DNA of 36,504 nucleotides from Sphingobacteriales bacterium (GCA_016711285.1 JADJTG010000001.1:1-36504), one strand, 5' to 3'; shown: positions 10,737-20,543, counted from the stretch's first letter. Numbers and translations are program-made. The notes: generated by a model not told the origin, from the letters alone.

Positions 10737-11267
10737 ATGGCTACACGTCCTTTTAATTTAAACGAATGGATAGAAAAGCATCGGCACGAACTGAAGCCTC
10801 CCGTTGGAAATCGCAATTTGTATCACGATGCCGAAGATTATATTGTAATGGTGGTGGCAGGTCCCAATGCCCGTAAAGATTTTCATTACAACGAAACCGA
10901 AGAACTCTTCTATCAACTCGAAGGTAATATTACCGTCACTATTCAGGAAAACGGAAAGGCAGTGCCCCTTGCGCTCCAAGCCGGCGACATGATGATGCTG
11001 CCCGCCCGCGTGCCTCATTCGCCCAGTCGCTCCGAAGGCTCTATCGGTTTGGTAGTAGAGCGCAAACGCCTCCACTCCGAAGCAATGGATGGATTGCTAT
11101 GGTTTTGCGAAAAATGTAATCATAAACTCTACGAAGCCTATTTTAAACTCAGCGATATAGAAAAAGATTTTTTACCCGTTTTTCGCCATTTTTATGGCTC
11201 TTTGGATTTGCGCACCTGCAAAAATTGCGGTCATGTTATGGAAGCCGACCAACGTTTTGTCGGATAA
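10737..11267 (+). CDS. nbaC: 3-hydroxyanthranilate 3,4-dioxygenase
   Basis: The 176-residue cupin matches the bacterial family in length. The enzyme opens the ring of 3-hydroxyanthranilate to give aminocarboxymuconate semialdehyde, which leads to quinolinate or onward breakdown (kynurenine pathway). The iron ligands are visible as His50, Glu56 and His94, and substrate arginines at about 46 and 98. A second, rubredoxin-like metal site typical of bacterial forms is formed by Cys124-x2-Cys127 and Cys161-x2-Cys164. It is a soluble cytoplasmic enzyme. No other kynurenine gene is nearby, so its partners must be encoded elsewhere. The frame is intact and the start gives the usual MATRPFNLNEWI opening. 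Confidence 0.95.
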   Translation: MATRPFNLNEWIEKHRHELKPPVGNRNLYHDAEDYIVMVVAGPNARKDFHYNETEELFYQLEGNITVTIQENGKAVPLALQAGDMMMLPARVPHSPSRSEGSIGLVVERKRLHSEAMDGLLWFCEKCNHKLYEAYFKLSDIEKDFLPVFRHFYGSLDLRTCKNCGHVMEADQRFVG

Positions 11268-11369
11268 GTGCGTCTGTATAAATTATTTATTCAGCCATTT
11301 TTTTCAACACACTTTATCTTGTTTTTTTATTGCAATAAGCAACAGCTTTTAAGTTTTTTTAAAAAAAAT

Positions 11370-11963
11370 ATGAAAAAATTTTTTTTGGTAGCCATTCTGT
11401 TAATAATGACGCAGTTGGCGGTGCAAGCGCAATACAACCCCAATTTGCCGCGAAATAACTCCGGTACTGCCAATGATGATGTTCCTGATGACTTCGGCGA
11501 TAACGGCAAATTCAGTTGGCAGCGTGTATTTACGGGAGGCGGCTTGGGCGTACAGTTTGGTAATGTCACCAATGTTTCCCTTTCGCCCTTGGTGGGTTAT
11601 CATTTCACCAACCGTTTTTCGGCGGGTGCTTCTTTTGCTTATAATTATTTCAGAGATGGGCGCAGTTCATTAGTCTATAAATACAACCTCTGGGGACCCG
11701 GTGCTTTTGCCCGTTACCGCGTTTTCAGGCAGTTTTCTTTGCACGCCGAAATTCAACAACTTTTTTATAAAGAATCTATCGCCAATTCCAATTATAGTTT
11801 TTCCGGCTCACAAACCCGCCTGCCCATAGGTGCTATCGTACAGCAACGACTGGCCGGCAGGTCGTATTTTGTACTCGAGGTGCTCTACGATGTACTGCAT
11901 AATCAAAACAGCATATACAGCACTCCGCTTATTTTCAGAGGCGGCGTTAATATTGGATTTTAA
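11370..11963 (+). CDS. Small outer-membrane beta-barrel-like protein
   Basis: This is a 197-residue protein with a signal peptide (MKKFFLVAILLIMTQLAVQAQ) starting at ATG 11370. An acidic, Asn-rich linker follows. The rest alternates polar and hydrophobic residues (GGGLGVQFGNVTNVSLSPLV, AGASFAYNYF, GPGAFARYRVF, FRGGVNIGF) and ends in phenylalanine, as outer-membrane barrels do. Length and pattern fit an eight-strand barrel of the OmpA/OmpW-like fold, but no specific family is recognised. An open frame extends upstream to 11268, just after the dioxygenase stop, but the signal peptide fixes the start at 11370. Confidence 0.75.
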   Translation: MKKFFLVAILLIMTQLAVQAQYNPNLPRNNSGTANDDVPDDFGDNGKFSWQRVFTGGGLGVQFGNVTNVSLSPLVGYHFTNRFSAGASFAYNYFRDGRSSLVYKYNLWGPGAFARYRVFRQFSLHAEIQQLFYKESIANSNYSFSGSQTRLPIGAIVQQRLAGRSYFVLEVLYDVLHNQNSIYSTPLIFRGGVNIGF

Positions 11964-11997
11964 ATATATTTTTTTTATACTTTGATAAATACTGATA

Positions 11998-12462
11998 ATG
12001 ATAACATTGCGCTATCTGATTGTGTGTGTGCTGCTGTGTTGTGCTTGGTCGTGCAAGCAGTATGATTATATTGATATTGAAGGTGTTGAAATCATTAGCC
12101 TGCCCACCTGTTTAGCTTTTAACGAAGCCTCTTATATTGCTCAAAACGATACAGAAATGAATACGTTGCTCCGGCAGGCATACGATAGCATAGCTTGCGA
12201 TTACCTTCCTTTGGCATATCTCAAAGTTCCTGATATTTCCTTTGAAGAACGAAGCCTACTGGCACAGCGCACGCGCCTTGCTGCCTGCTCCGTTTTTTAC
12301 GAATACGAAGTAAAAGCCGATGTAAAAAGTCGCCGTTATATCTATAATATCTATGCCCGTAAAAACGGAGACTGCTCCCAAATTCATGAGCAATATCATT
12401 GGATTTCATTACCCAAAATACCTCAAAATTACACTGTAAGTTTTCAAATCACTGAAATATAG
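11998..12462 (+). CDS. Hypothetical lipoprotein
   Basis: This is a 154-residue protein. The N-terminus MITLRYLIVCVLLCCAWSC has a lipobox-like AWSC, so Cys19 is the likely lipid-modified residue. The mature part holds three further cysteines (in LPTCLAF, SIACDYL and AACSVF) and one in NGDCSQ. I recognise no family. It starts 34 bases after the barrel protein gene and may be co-transcribed with it. Confidence 0.7.
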   Translation: MITLRYLIVCVLLCCAWSCKQYDYIDIEGVEIISLPTCLAFNEASYIAQNDTEMNTLLRQAYDSIACDYLPLAYLKVPDISFEERSLLAQRTRLAACSVFYEYEVKADVKSRRYIYNIYARKNGDCSQIHEQYHWISLPKIPQNYTVSFQITEI

Positions 12463-12671
12463 CCCTATCTATCTACCATTTCCAAGAGGTGGTATGTGAT
12501 ATATATATATTTTGGCATTGTTTTTTATGAATTAATCAATATTCAGGAACTTTTTTTTAAAAACAATCATTTTTTATATTCATAATATAACGATATTAGC
12601 GGTCTTTCTGCTACTACTAAAATAGTGGATTCGCTCTATATTGATATATTTTTGATTTATTTATTATTTTT

Positions 12672-13331
12672 ATGCAACAAGGAAATATAGATAAGGCAGG
12701 GCGTATTCACGAACCCAATCAATTCATGGATAAAGCGCGTAATACTGAAGAAGCCATGCAAAGCATCATTTTTGAACGTGAGTTTTTACCTCACGCCGAT
12801 GCTTTGTATAATTTTGCTTTTCATCTTACTTACGATGAAGATGATGCGCAGGATTTGGTACAGGAAACCTTCTTAAAGGCTTATCGCTTTGCTAATTCAT
12901 ATACGCAAGGCTCTAATGCTAAAGCATGGCTGTTTAAAATCCTCAAAAATGCTTTCATCAACGATTACCGCAAACGCTCTAAACGTCCGATGCAGGTAGA
13001 GTTGGAGGATATCAGCAGCTATCATGATTCTGATGAAAATACCAACTTCATTGGCTATTATGACTTGCGCGAAGAAATATTTCAGGGTATGCTGGGCGAT
13101 GAAGTAATGAGCGCACTCAATTCTTTGCCGATTGATTTTAGAACCGTAGTGTTGCTCTGCGATGTGGAGGGTTTTACTTACGAAGAAATGGCTAAAATTA
13201 TAGATATTCCTATCGGCACTATTCGCTCGCGCTTACACCGCGCCCGCAACATGATGAAAGAAAAATTACAAGAATATGCTCAAAAATTAGGCTATAATAT
13301 AAACAACAATGATGATTATAATGAAAAATAG
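12672..13331 (+). CDS. ECF RNA polymerase sigma factor (RpoE/SigW type)
   Basis: This is a 219-residue protein. Sigma region 2 spans about residues 33-100 (DEDDAQDLVQETFLKAYRF, AKAWLFKILKNAFINDYRKR). Region 4 spans about 150-205 (LPIDFRTVVLLCDVEGFTYEEM, IGTIRSRLHRAR), the helix-turn-helix that reads the -35 element. It directs RNA polymerase to a stress or envelope regulon that is not identifiable here. Its last bases overlap the small downstream gene, the usual arrangement for a sigma factor and its regulator. TATTTTTG at 12647-12654, 18 bases before the ATG, resembles a -7 box but could be chance. Confidence 0.93.
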   Translation: MQQGNIDKAGRIHEPNQFMDKARNTEEAMQSIIFEREFLPHADALYNFAFHLTYDEDDAQDLVQETFLKAYRFANSYTQGSNAKAWLFKILKNAFINDYRKRSKRPMQVELEDISSYHDSDENTNFIGYYDLREEIFQGMLGDEVMSALNSLPIDFRTVVLLCDVEGFTYEEMAKIIDIPIGTIRSRLHRARNMMKEKLQEYAQKLGYNINNNDDYNEK

Positions 13332-13569
13332 AATTGACCACGATTGTAATGAGTGTATGGACAATGTCTATCGCTTGTTAGATGGTGATTGCAGCCCAAT
13401 GCAACAAACCATGTTTATGAAAAATTTGTCTGCTTGTCCGCGTTGTATGGAAAAATACGAACGTGAAAAACATTTTCGTGAATTTATCAAAACTTCACTG
13501 CCTAAAAAATGCCTCTCGCAACAACATATCAATATTATCAAGCGAAATATCAATGAGCATCGCTCTTAG
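13321..13569 (+). CDS. Small putative anti-sigma factor, zinc-finger-like
   Basis: This is an 82-residue cytoplasmic protein overlapping the sigma gene end by 11 bases. An alternative ATG at 13309 would add four residues. It has HDCNEC near the N-terminus and ACPRC in the middle, resembling the zf-HC2 anti-sigma fold (H-x3-C-x2-C). The position that should be histidine is asparagine here (NLSACPRC), so a zinc site, if present, must use other ligands. There is no membrane segment, so any sensing would be cytosolic. Its placement with an ECF sigma factor supports an anti-sigma role; this is inferred. Confidence 0.75.
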   Translation: MKNRIDHDCNECMDNVYRLLDGDCSPMQQTMFMKNLSACPRCMEKYEREKHFREFIKTSLPKKCLSQQHINIIKRNINEHRS

Positions 13570-13597
13570 GAGAAGATAATAGAAAAACTTGATTGCT

Positions 13598-13619
13598 CAT
13601 TTGAAAATATTTTCAAATG
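13598..13619. promoter_or_regulatory. Perfect 22-base palindrome upstream of CDF gene
   Basis: CATTTGAAAATATTTTCAAATG cannot be fully read as a hairpin because it has no loop. That favours a protein-binding operator or a weak terminator between the sigma operon and the cation transporter. Its arms are 11 bases long and centred about 108 bases before the transporter start. Confidence 0.45.
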
Positions 13620-13662
13620 TTCGTTTGTGCTGTGTTTTTTCACAATACTTTAAATAAAAAAT

Positions 13663-13706
13663 ATACTCTTTCTTTTGTTTGCTTGAATATGCAAACGCAG
13701 GAGTAT
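13663..13706 (+). promoter_or_regulatory. Nested hairpin in the CDF gene leader, covering a Shine-Dalgarno-like site
   Basis: ATACTC (13663-13668) pairs with GAGTAT (13701-13706), and inside it GTTTGC (13677-13682) pairs with GCAAAC (13691-13696). The only purine-rich ribosome-binding candidate, AGGAG at 13699-13703, partly lies in the outer stem, 13 bases before ATG 13717. This could make translation of the transporter depend on the hairpin; that is inference from base pairing alone. Confidence 0.4.
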
Positions 13707-13716
13707 TTGTAACGAT

Positions 13717-14607
13717 ATGAGCAGTAGTCGCGAGCAAATTGCCATCAAAACCACTTATTTCAGTATTCTTGGCAATGTAAGTTTGGCTATTATTAAAGCG
13801 TTATCTGGTATTTTCGGCAATTCCTACGCCCTCATCGCAGATGCCATTGAATCCACTACCGATATTTTTGCTTCTCTTTTGGTATGGTGGGGACTTGCCT
13901 ATGCCCAAAAGCCTGCCGATGAAAATCACCCCTACGGACACGGAAGAATAGAACCCCTCATTACATTTATTGTAGTGGCTTTTTTGATGATATCTGCCAC
14001 TATTATCGCTCACGAAAGTATTCAACACATACAAACCCCACACGAGGTTCCAAAAACATGGACACTTTGGGTATTGGCTGTTATTATTATTTGGAAAGAA
14101 ATTTCGTTTCAAATCGTTATCCGAAAAAGCCGCCAAACAAACAGTTCCTCCCTCAAAGCTGATGCCTGGCATCATCGCAGTGATGCCATCACTTCTGTTA
14201 CTGCCTTTGGCGGCATATTAATTGCCATTGTTGGCGGCAAAGGCTACGAAGCTGCCGACGATTGGGCGGCATTGTTGGCGGCGGCGTTTATTTTTTACAA
14301 CAGCTTTCTGATATTCCGACCCGCTTTAGGCGAAATTATGGACGAGCATCTTTATCATGATTTAATCCTCGAAATCAGAGAGAAATCTATGCAGGTGACG
14401 GGTGTGTTGGGTACAGAAAAATGTTTTATTCGCAAAGCCGGAATGAAATATCACGTTGATTTACACGCAATCGTCAATGGCGACATCAGCGTACATGAAG
14501 GGCATCTTATTTCGCATCAGCTCAAAGACCACCTCCACCACGAAATGCCTAATCTCGGGCATATTTTAATTCATATAGAACCGCATCAAATGAAAAAAAT
14601 ATTTTAA
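13717..14607 (+). CDS. Cation diffusion facilitator family transporter
   Basis: This 296-residue inner-membrane protein has about six membrane segments and a soluble C-terminal domain. Members export Zn2+, Fe2+ or related divalent metals in exchange for protons. Family marks are DAIESTTDIFAS in TM2 (a metal site of E/D-x3-D type), HPYGHGRIEPL after TM2-3, and AWHHRSDA in TM5 (His-x3-Asp). The C-terminal part has the His-rich HEGHLISHQLKDHLHHEMP, consistent with the cytoplasmic metal-sensing domain. Metal choice cannot be fixed from sequence. The frame is intact. A palindrome and a leader hairpin lie upstream and may control it. Confidence 0.93.
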   Translation: MSSSREQIAIKTTYFSILGNVSLAIIKALSGIFGNSYALIADAIESTTDIFASLLVWWGLAYAQKPADENHPYGHGRIEPLITFIVVAFLMISATIIAHESIQHIQTPHEVPKTWTLWVLAVIIIWKEISFQIVIRKSRQTNSSSLKADAWHHRSDAITSVTAFGGILIAIVGGKGYEAADDWAALLAAAFIFYNSFLIFRPALGEIMDEHLYHDLILEIREKSMQVTGVLGTEKCFIRKAGMKYHVDLHAIVNGDISVHEGHLISHQLKDHLHHEMPNLGHILIHIEPHQMKKIF

Positions 14608-14618
14608 TATGCGTTTTT

Positions 14619-15887
14619 TCAGGCAATATTATTTTCTTCATCATTGATTTGCTGCAAAATAGCTAATAATACCAAAAAAAACGCCTGCCCTATCTGCAAT
14701 TCTATGGGGGTTTCTCCGATAAAATTGGCAAATAAAATGAGGTAAAAAGTGAGAAAAAGGAAATGGCGATAGCGACGAGCATACAGCAAAGGATACAACA
14801 ATGCCGTCATAAATACCACTGCTCCAACAATGCCCGTAGCCGACAATTCCAACAACAGTTGATTATGCGGCGTAAGCCAGTCTTTTTCGCCCATGTGTGC
14901 GTAATCGCTTTTGTATATCGCCACCGCCTGCTCCCAATAATCGCCCGCTCCCGTTCCCAAATAAGGATATTCTTTAAACAAACGCCACCCTATCTCCAAC
15001 GATACCAAGCGGCGATAATCCGTAGAGCGATGCTCTTTATCCTGCTGCCGATACATCTCCATATCCCAGCGCAAATAATTTACCCTGTTTTTAAAAGAAG
15101 GCATACAATAATATGCGGCAAAAGGAGCTATTAACAAAAATATCAGCATAGCCAATGCCCAAGGGCGTGTGTTGGATTGCCGAAGCAGCAAACCCAATAA
15201 AGCCACTAACACCACATATACGCCCAAAATACCGCTTCGCACCGCCAAAAAATGTATAAAAACGAATAAATACAGTGCCGCCAACGCATACAACAACCTT
15301 TCGCCGCGAAATTTTTTCCATAGTCTGATATTTTTATAGCCCAGATAAACGGCGACCATAAAAGCGATGCTTAAAAACCAACTGTATCGCACATAGATAA
15401 TAGGTGTAGGAATAATGCTGCCCTGTGAATAAATAGTGTGGATATGTTGATAATGCTGGATATAATAAATAATAACAGGAAGTGTAGATACTAAAGAAAT
15501 CGCCAAAAACCACACCAAAAGCCCATATAAATAACGAAGCGGCAAGCGCGGCAGCAAGGATATGGCAAAAGGAACGAACAAAAAAGGCAGACGAATACGC
15601 ACCTGCTCCAAACCCGCTTCAAAATTTTCGGAAATCAATAAGCCCGATACGATATATACTAATAATATTCCCGAAAAAAAAAACCAAGTACGGTTGTTGT
15701 AAAATCGCTTCAATTTTTCTACTACTGTACCCCTTATTCCAAAAATCGCATATACAAACATCAATACTGTACCGATAGAAATAACTGCCCGCGAATAATA
15801 TACACCGAACAACAAAGCTGCCAATAAGAAAATATATACCTTTTGATGGATAGAAAGTGGAACAGATGGATCCTGCTGCATAAGCAT
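14619..15887 (-). CDS. O-antigen ligase family membrane protein
   Basis: This is a 422-residue inner-membrane protein with about ten to twelve hydrophobic segments. The Wzy_C/O-antigen ligase signature lies in a long periplasmic loop at about residues 310-350 (YLGTGAGDYWEQA ... TPHNQLLLELSATGIVG). Family members join O-antigen to lipid A-core or polymerise O-units; which of the two cannot be told. It converges with the CDF gene, with only 11 bases between their stops. An alternative start two codons in (ATG 15881) is equally possible. Confidence 0.88.
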   Translation of the reverse strand: MLMQQDPSVPLSIHQKVYIFLLAALLFGVYYSRAVISIGTVLMFVYAIFGIRGTVVEKLKRFYNNRTWFFFSGILLVYIVSGLLISENFEAGLEQVRIRLPFLFVPFAISLLPRLPLRYLYGLLVWFLAISLVSTLPVIIYYIQHYQHIHTIYSQGSIIPTPIIYVRYSWFLSIAFMVAVYLGYKNIRLWKKFRGERLLYALAALYLFVFIHFLAVRSGILGVYVVLVALLGLLLRQSNTRPWALAMLIFLLIAPFAAYYCMPSFKNRVNYLRWDMEMYRQQDKEHRSTDYRRLVSLEIGWRLFKEYPYLGTGAGDYWEQAVAIYKSDYAHMGEKDWLTPHNQLLLELSATGIVGAVVFMTALLYPLLYARRYRHFLFLTFYLILFANFIGETPIELQIGQAFFLVLLAILQQINDEENNIA

Positions 15888-15976
15888 TTTTTTACAGCAA
15901 GACGAAAAAAATACAATTATAGTTGTGTATTAGTGGCGTATTTTAATCGCAAAAAATATATTTTGGGTTGGCATAT

Positions 15977-16013
15977 AAAAAAAGTAGCGCAAGAATTGCT
16001 TCCTGCGCTACTT
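15977..16013 (-). terminator. Intrinsic terminator of the C25 peptidase gene
   Basis: Read on the minus strand, AAGTAGCGCA pairs with TGCGCTACTT across a 12-base loop and is followed by TTTTTTT. It lies about 45 bases after the peptidase stop. Confidence 0.8.
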
Positions 16014-16058
16014 ATAAAAAATTTGATGTATGATAAAATATCTTTTACAAGTTCAATT

Positions 16059-19000
16059 TTAATTTTTGATAAAAACAGTACCACTGCCTTTTATGATTGC
16101 GGCATCATTTTGCAATTGCAAGGTATAAATGCCACTTGGTAAATGTGCTATATCAATAGTGAACGTTTGCTGCATACCGCCCGCCACAACAAGTATTGCT
16201 TGTTGTTGTACTTGCTTGCCTTGTGCATCGTATATAGCCACAAACTGCTCTTTACTTTGTTGCGGCATATTATTGGCAAGAGTCAAATAAATAAAGTCTT
16301 GTGCCGGATTTGGTGCAAGTTGCAAATGTATATTTTCTTTTTCTTCTGCTATACCTATCACTTCATCGGGTACTACTTCTATCAAGTATTCGCTGACGTA
16401 TAAATCATAGCAAGAAGCCGTAACAGATTGGATAGATGCGCCTATGGTAAGATTTTCAATATTGGCAGTAGCCGGATAATTGAGTACAGCTACATGATAA
16501 GTACCTAATGTTGCTACTTCAAATTGACCGGAAAGATTGAAATCAACAATATTGTTTTGCTCATCTAATAAAGTATATACCTGCACATTGTCCTCATTAA
16601 ATCCTATGCTTATTGCTTGTATAGGCGTGCTTTGGGCAATAATGGCAGCATTGCTGAAAGTAAGCATACCCGCATCTGCGACACATTGTACTATATCATT
16701 TGATTTTGGTAAAATAATAAAATCTACCCACGCTGCATCTTCACCTGCACTGTAATAGGGGTCTTTTTCGTATTCCCAGCGAAATGTATGTTCAGCAGCC
16801 GTTACCGGATAGTTCTCCTGCGACCAATCTACTTCGCCACTCCAAGAACCTTTCTCCTGTCCGTCAATAAAAAACCTCAAAAAGTCCCAGTCCTGTTCAG
16901 AAGATACTTTTTTATAAAAGCTGATAATGCCGTTTTCTGATGCCGTCATTGTAATTTCCAATATGCTTTTTTGTCCGCCATCAATGCTGCCCGATTTGCT
17001 CGAATAAGTACCTTCGTATTTTTGAGTATTATCAATTGTCCAAGGATAATTATTGGCTACCGTCCAAGGGTAAGTTGTATAATCGCCGCTTTCAAAATCT
17101 TCGGCTCTTATATTCACGAGCATTTCAAAATCTTTTGTAAGTCCGTATTCATCATTTTGAGCCAAAGTATAAGTAAAATGAAATATATCGTTTTCGGCTA
17201 CTGTGGGCAAAATCTGAACATCAAAAGAACTTTGAATCGGTGTTTCTATATTTAAAGCTGCTATGTTTTGGGTGTTTTGGGATATAATGACAAAGTTGTC
17301 ATCGCTGCTGATAGCGGCAACGGCATTGCCCATATTTGCGTGTCCTTTGTTGTTGTTGTTGATATGAACGGTCATTATTTCACCCGCTTCTATTTTTCCA
17401 TCTCCATCGCCGCTTTTTTCTTCGGCAGTAAAATCAAGGATTTGTAATTTGGGGGCATTGAGCTGCAAAGTGGGGTGCGATACCCACGAGTGTCCTTCGC
17501 TGTCCGTAACGGTTAAATCAAAAATAACGGTGTGTTGGTCGGGAACAAAATAATCTACCGTGAAAGCAAAAGCATCATTTTGAAGGCTTACGGCTTCGGG
17601 AGCTATATCGCCCCAAGTGTGATTGTCGTCAGTGATGGCGATGTATTCATCGGTGGTACTCAACACTGCCGATACGCCCGTTGCAGCAGCAACTCCCAAG
17701 TTGGTCAATGTATAGTGCAGGCTTATACTTTCGTCGTAATCTGCCGCACCGTTGTTGTTGCCGCTGAGGTCGGCTACGGTTTTGCCTTCGGTGGTAACAA
17801 AAGCTCCTTCCGCTACCATCGACATTACTTCTCCCTGATATGGTATTTTGTTAAAGCCGGTGATGGTGATGTCAAATGTATTCACATCAGTAATCGGGTC
17901 AAATGTAAAATTGGCAACGCCGCCTTCTACTTTGGCTTTGCCGATAATCTGGTTGCCCAAAGTCAATACTACCAATGCGCCTTCGGCATCGCACACCACG
18001 CTGAACGAAGTACTGCCCAAAAATATCGCTGCATCGTGCGAAGCTATAATCGGCGAAGGGGTATCGGTGCGTACCATAAAAGAAGGGTCGCCGAAGCAAG
18101 TCCAGGCATCAGTCATTTCATCGCCGTCGCTGCCATACACATCATTCATCTGCATACAGCCATTGTACGAAATAGCTCCGAAAGAGCGAACTTTATTGTT
18201 TTCGTAGCTTTCTATCAAAATATTTACCATTTCGTCCTGTCCTTCCATCGGCGGATTCCACGCTTGGTTGATGGTACTCATCAAAGTAGCGATGGCTCCG
18301 CTTGGCTTGCCGCCGTTGGTAGCACGCAACCACGCTTCGGCAAAGCAGGTTTTTCCGCTAAAATCACCATTTACGCAAGCCACTGACCAAAAGAAAGGTA
18401 GCTTTCCTACATTGCTCATGCTCTCCACTTCGTTGGAAGATATTCCACTGGTGGCACAGCCCTCTTCCCAGCCGTGACCAGCATACAAAATAATACCTGC
18501 TCCATCTTCCAATACATTCACCGCCATTTGTGCCGTAGGGTTGCCGGAAGCATCGTTGCCGCCCTGCGTACCATCGTACATTTCTATAGATTCAGTATAG
18601 GTATAAGTTAGCAACTTATTCGCCATATTGCGGGCGTGTTCGTAATCCATTTCATTATCATCGCCGGGTCCCTCCGCCGAAGCAATGGAACAAACACTTT
18701 TGTAGAAATTATCGTTTTCGGTGGCGTGAATTTCATAATCCAATACTTTTTGTACTTGTGTTTGTACATGTTGTATGTTTTCTGCCGAAAATCTCCCTAC
18801 AAAAATTTCGGGATAGTGGTCATTTCCTGCCAAATAGCCGTAGCTCACATCAGATTCGCCGCCGTTGGTTGTAAAAACAGTAGGTACTTGCTCGGCATCG
18901 CCCACCAATAACAAATAGGTGAGATTGTGTGTGTTGTAGTAATTTTGTACAAATGTTTTCAGTTGGTTAGCATTTGTACCTATTTGGCTCATTAATACCA

Positions 19001-19813
19001 ATTCAGTGCGAATACCTCTGCGCGTTTTCCAATCCATAAAGGGTTGCATCGCTGCTGCATATTCATCGTGTGCAATAATGAGCATATCGCCGTCTTCGCC
19101 TACGGGTGTGTATCGGTCGTCTTTTTTATAATTGATAAAATGGCGGCTATAAATTTCGTTGTATTCGTATTCGGCGGTGAATGTTTTGTTGCGGTACAAA
19201 GGATTTTCACCGATACCGCCCATATTGTTTATCTGTAAAGTAAGGTCGGTATAAACGCGCAGGGTTTTAGTTTGCGGATTATATTGAAAAGGATAAATGA
19301 TTAAGGTTTGTCCACGAAAATCGCGCATAATGTAGGGCGTTTGCAAAGCGGCATTTGCAGCCGGATAAAACGCATCTGTATTATATACGATTTCGTTGTA
19401 TTCCAAAGGCACTTCTGCCGGATTTTGGGTGCGCAGCAAATTTCCTTTGGAGGGGCAATACTGATGTTTTCGTAATCTATGTAGGCACTGCCCAATATCT
19501 CTACCTCCATATCGGCGAGGTCGGGAATGAGCAAAGAGGTGGCGAGTTTGGGCAAATCGGGACAGCCTTTTTTCAGAATAGGAGTGCTTTCACCTATGCT
19601 CACGCTGTATTGAATGCCTTGCGGTGTTTGTATTGCTTCCAAATAAAAACCATCTATATGCACTTGAAGGGTGCTGCTATTGGCATCGGTGGCAAGCAAC
19701 TCAATGTTGGCGTTTTGCGGTGTATCGCTGCCCGCAGCTACCCAATCTTTGGCAGTGACGGTTGCCGTCAGGCAAATCCAACAAACCATTGTCAAATAAA
19801 AATAACGCTTCAT
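16059..19813 (-). CDS. Gingipain-type C25 cysteine peptidase with T9SS sorting domain (one frameshift)
   Basis: The signal peptide (MKRYFYLTMVCWICLTATVTA) and a C25 propeptide lie in the first 123 residues. The frame then shifts near 19444, where restoring one G rejoins ISIAPPKGN to LLRTQNPAEVPLEYNE. The restored protein is about 1,251 residues. The catalytic pair is visible as His447 (YAGHGWEEG) and Cys480 (WSVACVNGDF). After the peptidase come Ig/CARDB-like repeats, then a jelly-roll domain of the cleaved-adhesin/MAM type (about 17100-16700), and a T9SS tail (LQLAPNPAQDFIYLTL ... LPSGIYTLQL). Known family members are secreted endopeptidases; gingipains cut after Arg or Lys, but specificity here is not readable. 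It acts on the surface or outside the cell. Confidence 0.9.
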
Positions 19814-20174
19814 ACTTTTGTATTCTGTAAATTGTTTAGGAATAAACTATGTATTTAATTGACTTGTAAATTTTCGTAAAATAAGTTTTTACTCCAATAA
19901 AACTGCACCTATCGTTGTTGTGTGTGATATATTTTATTTATATGTCCAACAATAATATTCTTCAGATGTTGCAAAATAAATAACATTTGTTATGTATTTA
20001 TAATAAAAAAACAAACATGTCTTACGTTGTCAAAACAAAGCCATTTTATTTTTGCCTTTTTATAATTTTACAACCTGCCTTTTTATTATAGTATTTTTGA
20101 TAATTCAATCGGTTTATTTTTGCAGTTTGGCATTTTAAAATTTCTTATCTTTAATTTTATCATTATCGGCATTT
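19814..20174. other. Divergent intergenic region between C25 peptidase and folB
   Basis: This is 361 bases of AT-rich DNA without a gene. Two exact TAnnTTTG matches point toward folB (TATTTTTG at 20092-20099 and 20115-20122), the second 53 bases before its ATG; neither has a clearly spaced -33 TTG. No minus-strand match to the box was found for the peptidase gene. Confidence 0.5.
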
Positions 20175-20543
20175 ATGAAATATTCCATCGGTTTGGAAAA
20201 AGCGCGTTTTTATGCTTATCATGGCGTGTATGAAGCAGAACAAATATTGGGCAACTGGTTTGAAGTAAGTATTTGTGTTTCTGCGGATATTGCCGATGCA
20301 GGCAGCGATGTATTAGCCGATACTGTAAATTATGAGTCGCTGTATGGAATTTGTGCCCGCGAAATGCGGATCAGGTCGCTTTTGATTGAGCAGGTGGCGC
20401 ATCGCATTGTAGAAGCCGTTGCCCGCGAACTGCCCGCCGTACAATCAATTCGGCTGCGCCTCGCCAAACTCAACCCGCCTTTGGGTGGTGTGGTAGCCCA
20501 AAGTTTTGTGGAATTAGAAAAAATTTTTTTTGCAGATAATTAA
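20175..20543 (+). CDS. folB: Dihydroneopterin aldolase
   Basis: The 122-residue length is typical. The enzyme splits 7,8-dihydroneopterin into 6-hydroxymethyl-dihydropterin and glycolaldehyde in folate synthesis, working as a cytoplasmic homo-oligomer. The opening GLEKARFYAYHGVYEAEQ carries the conserved YHGV and catalytic Glu, and the C-terminal KLNPPLGG carries the catalytic lysine. TVNYESLYGI and SLLIEQVAHRIVEAV are the standard middle motifs. The tRNA-Cys promoter overlaps its end. Confidence 0.95.
   Translation: MKYSIGLEKARFYAYHGVYEAEQILGNWFEVSICVSADIADAGSDVLADTVNYESLYGICAREMRIRSLLIEQVAHRIVEAVARELPAVQSIRLRLAKLNPPLGGVVAQSFVELEKIFFADN

Noticed and set aside
12647..12654. TATTTTTG as promoter of the sigma factor gene
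   Set aside because: It matches the -7 box but lies in a T-rich stretch without a spaced -33 TTG, so it is not listed as a feature of its own.
17532..18386. Plus-strand open frame of 284 codons inside the C25 gene
   Set aside because: It lies antisense to the well-supported peptidase domain and has no recognisable motif.
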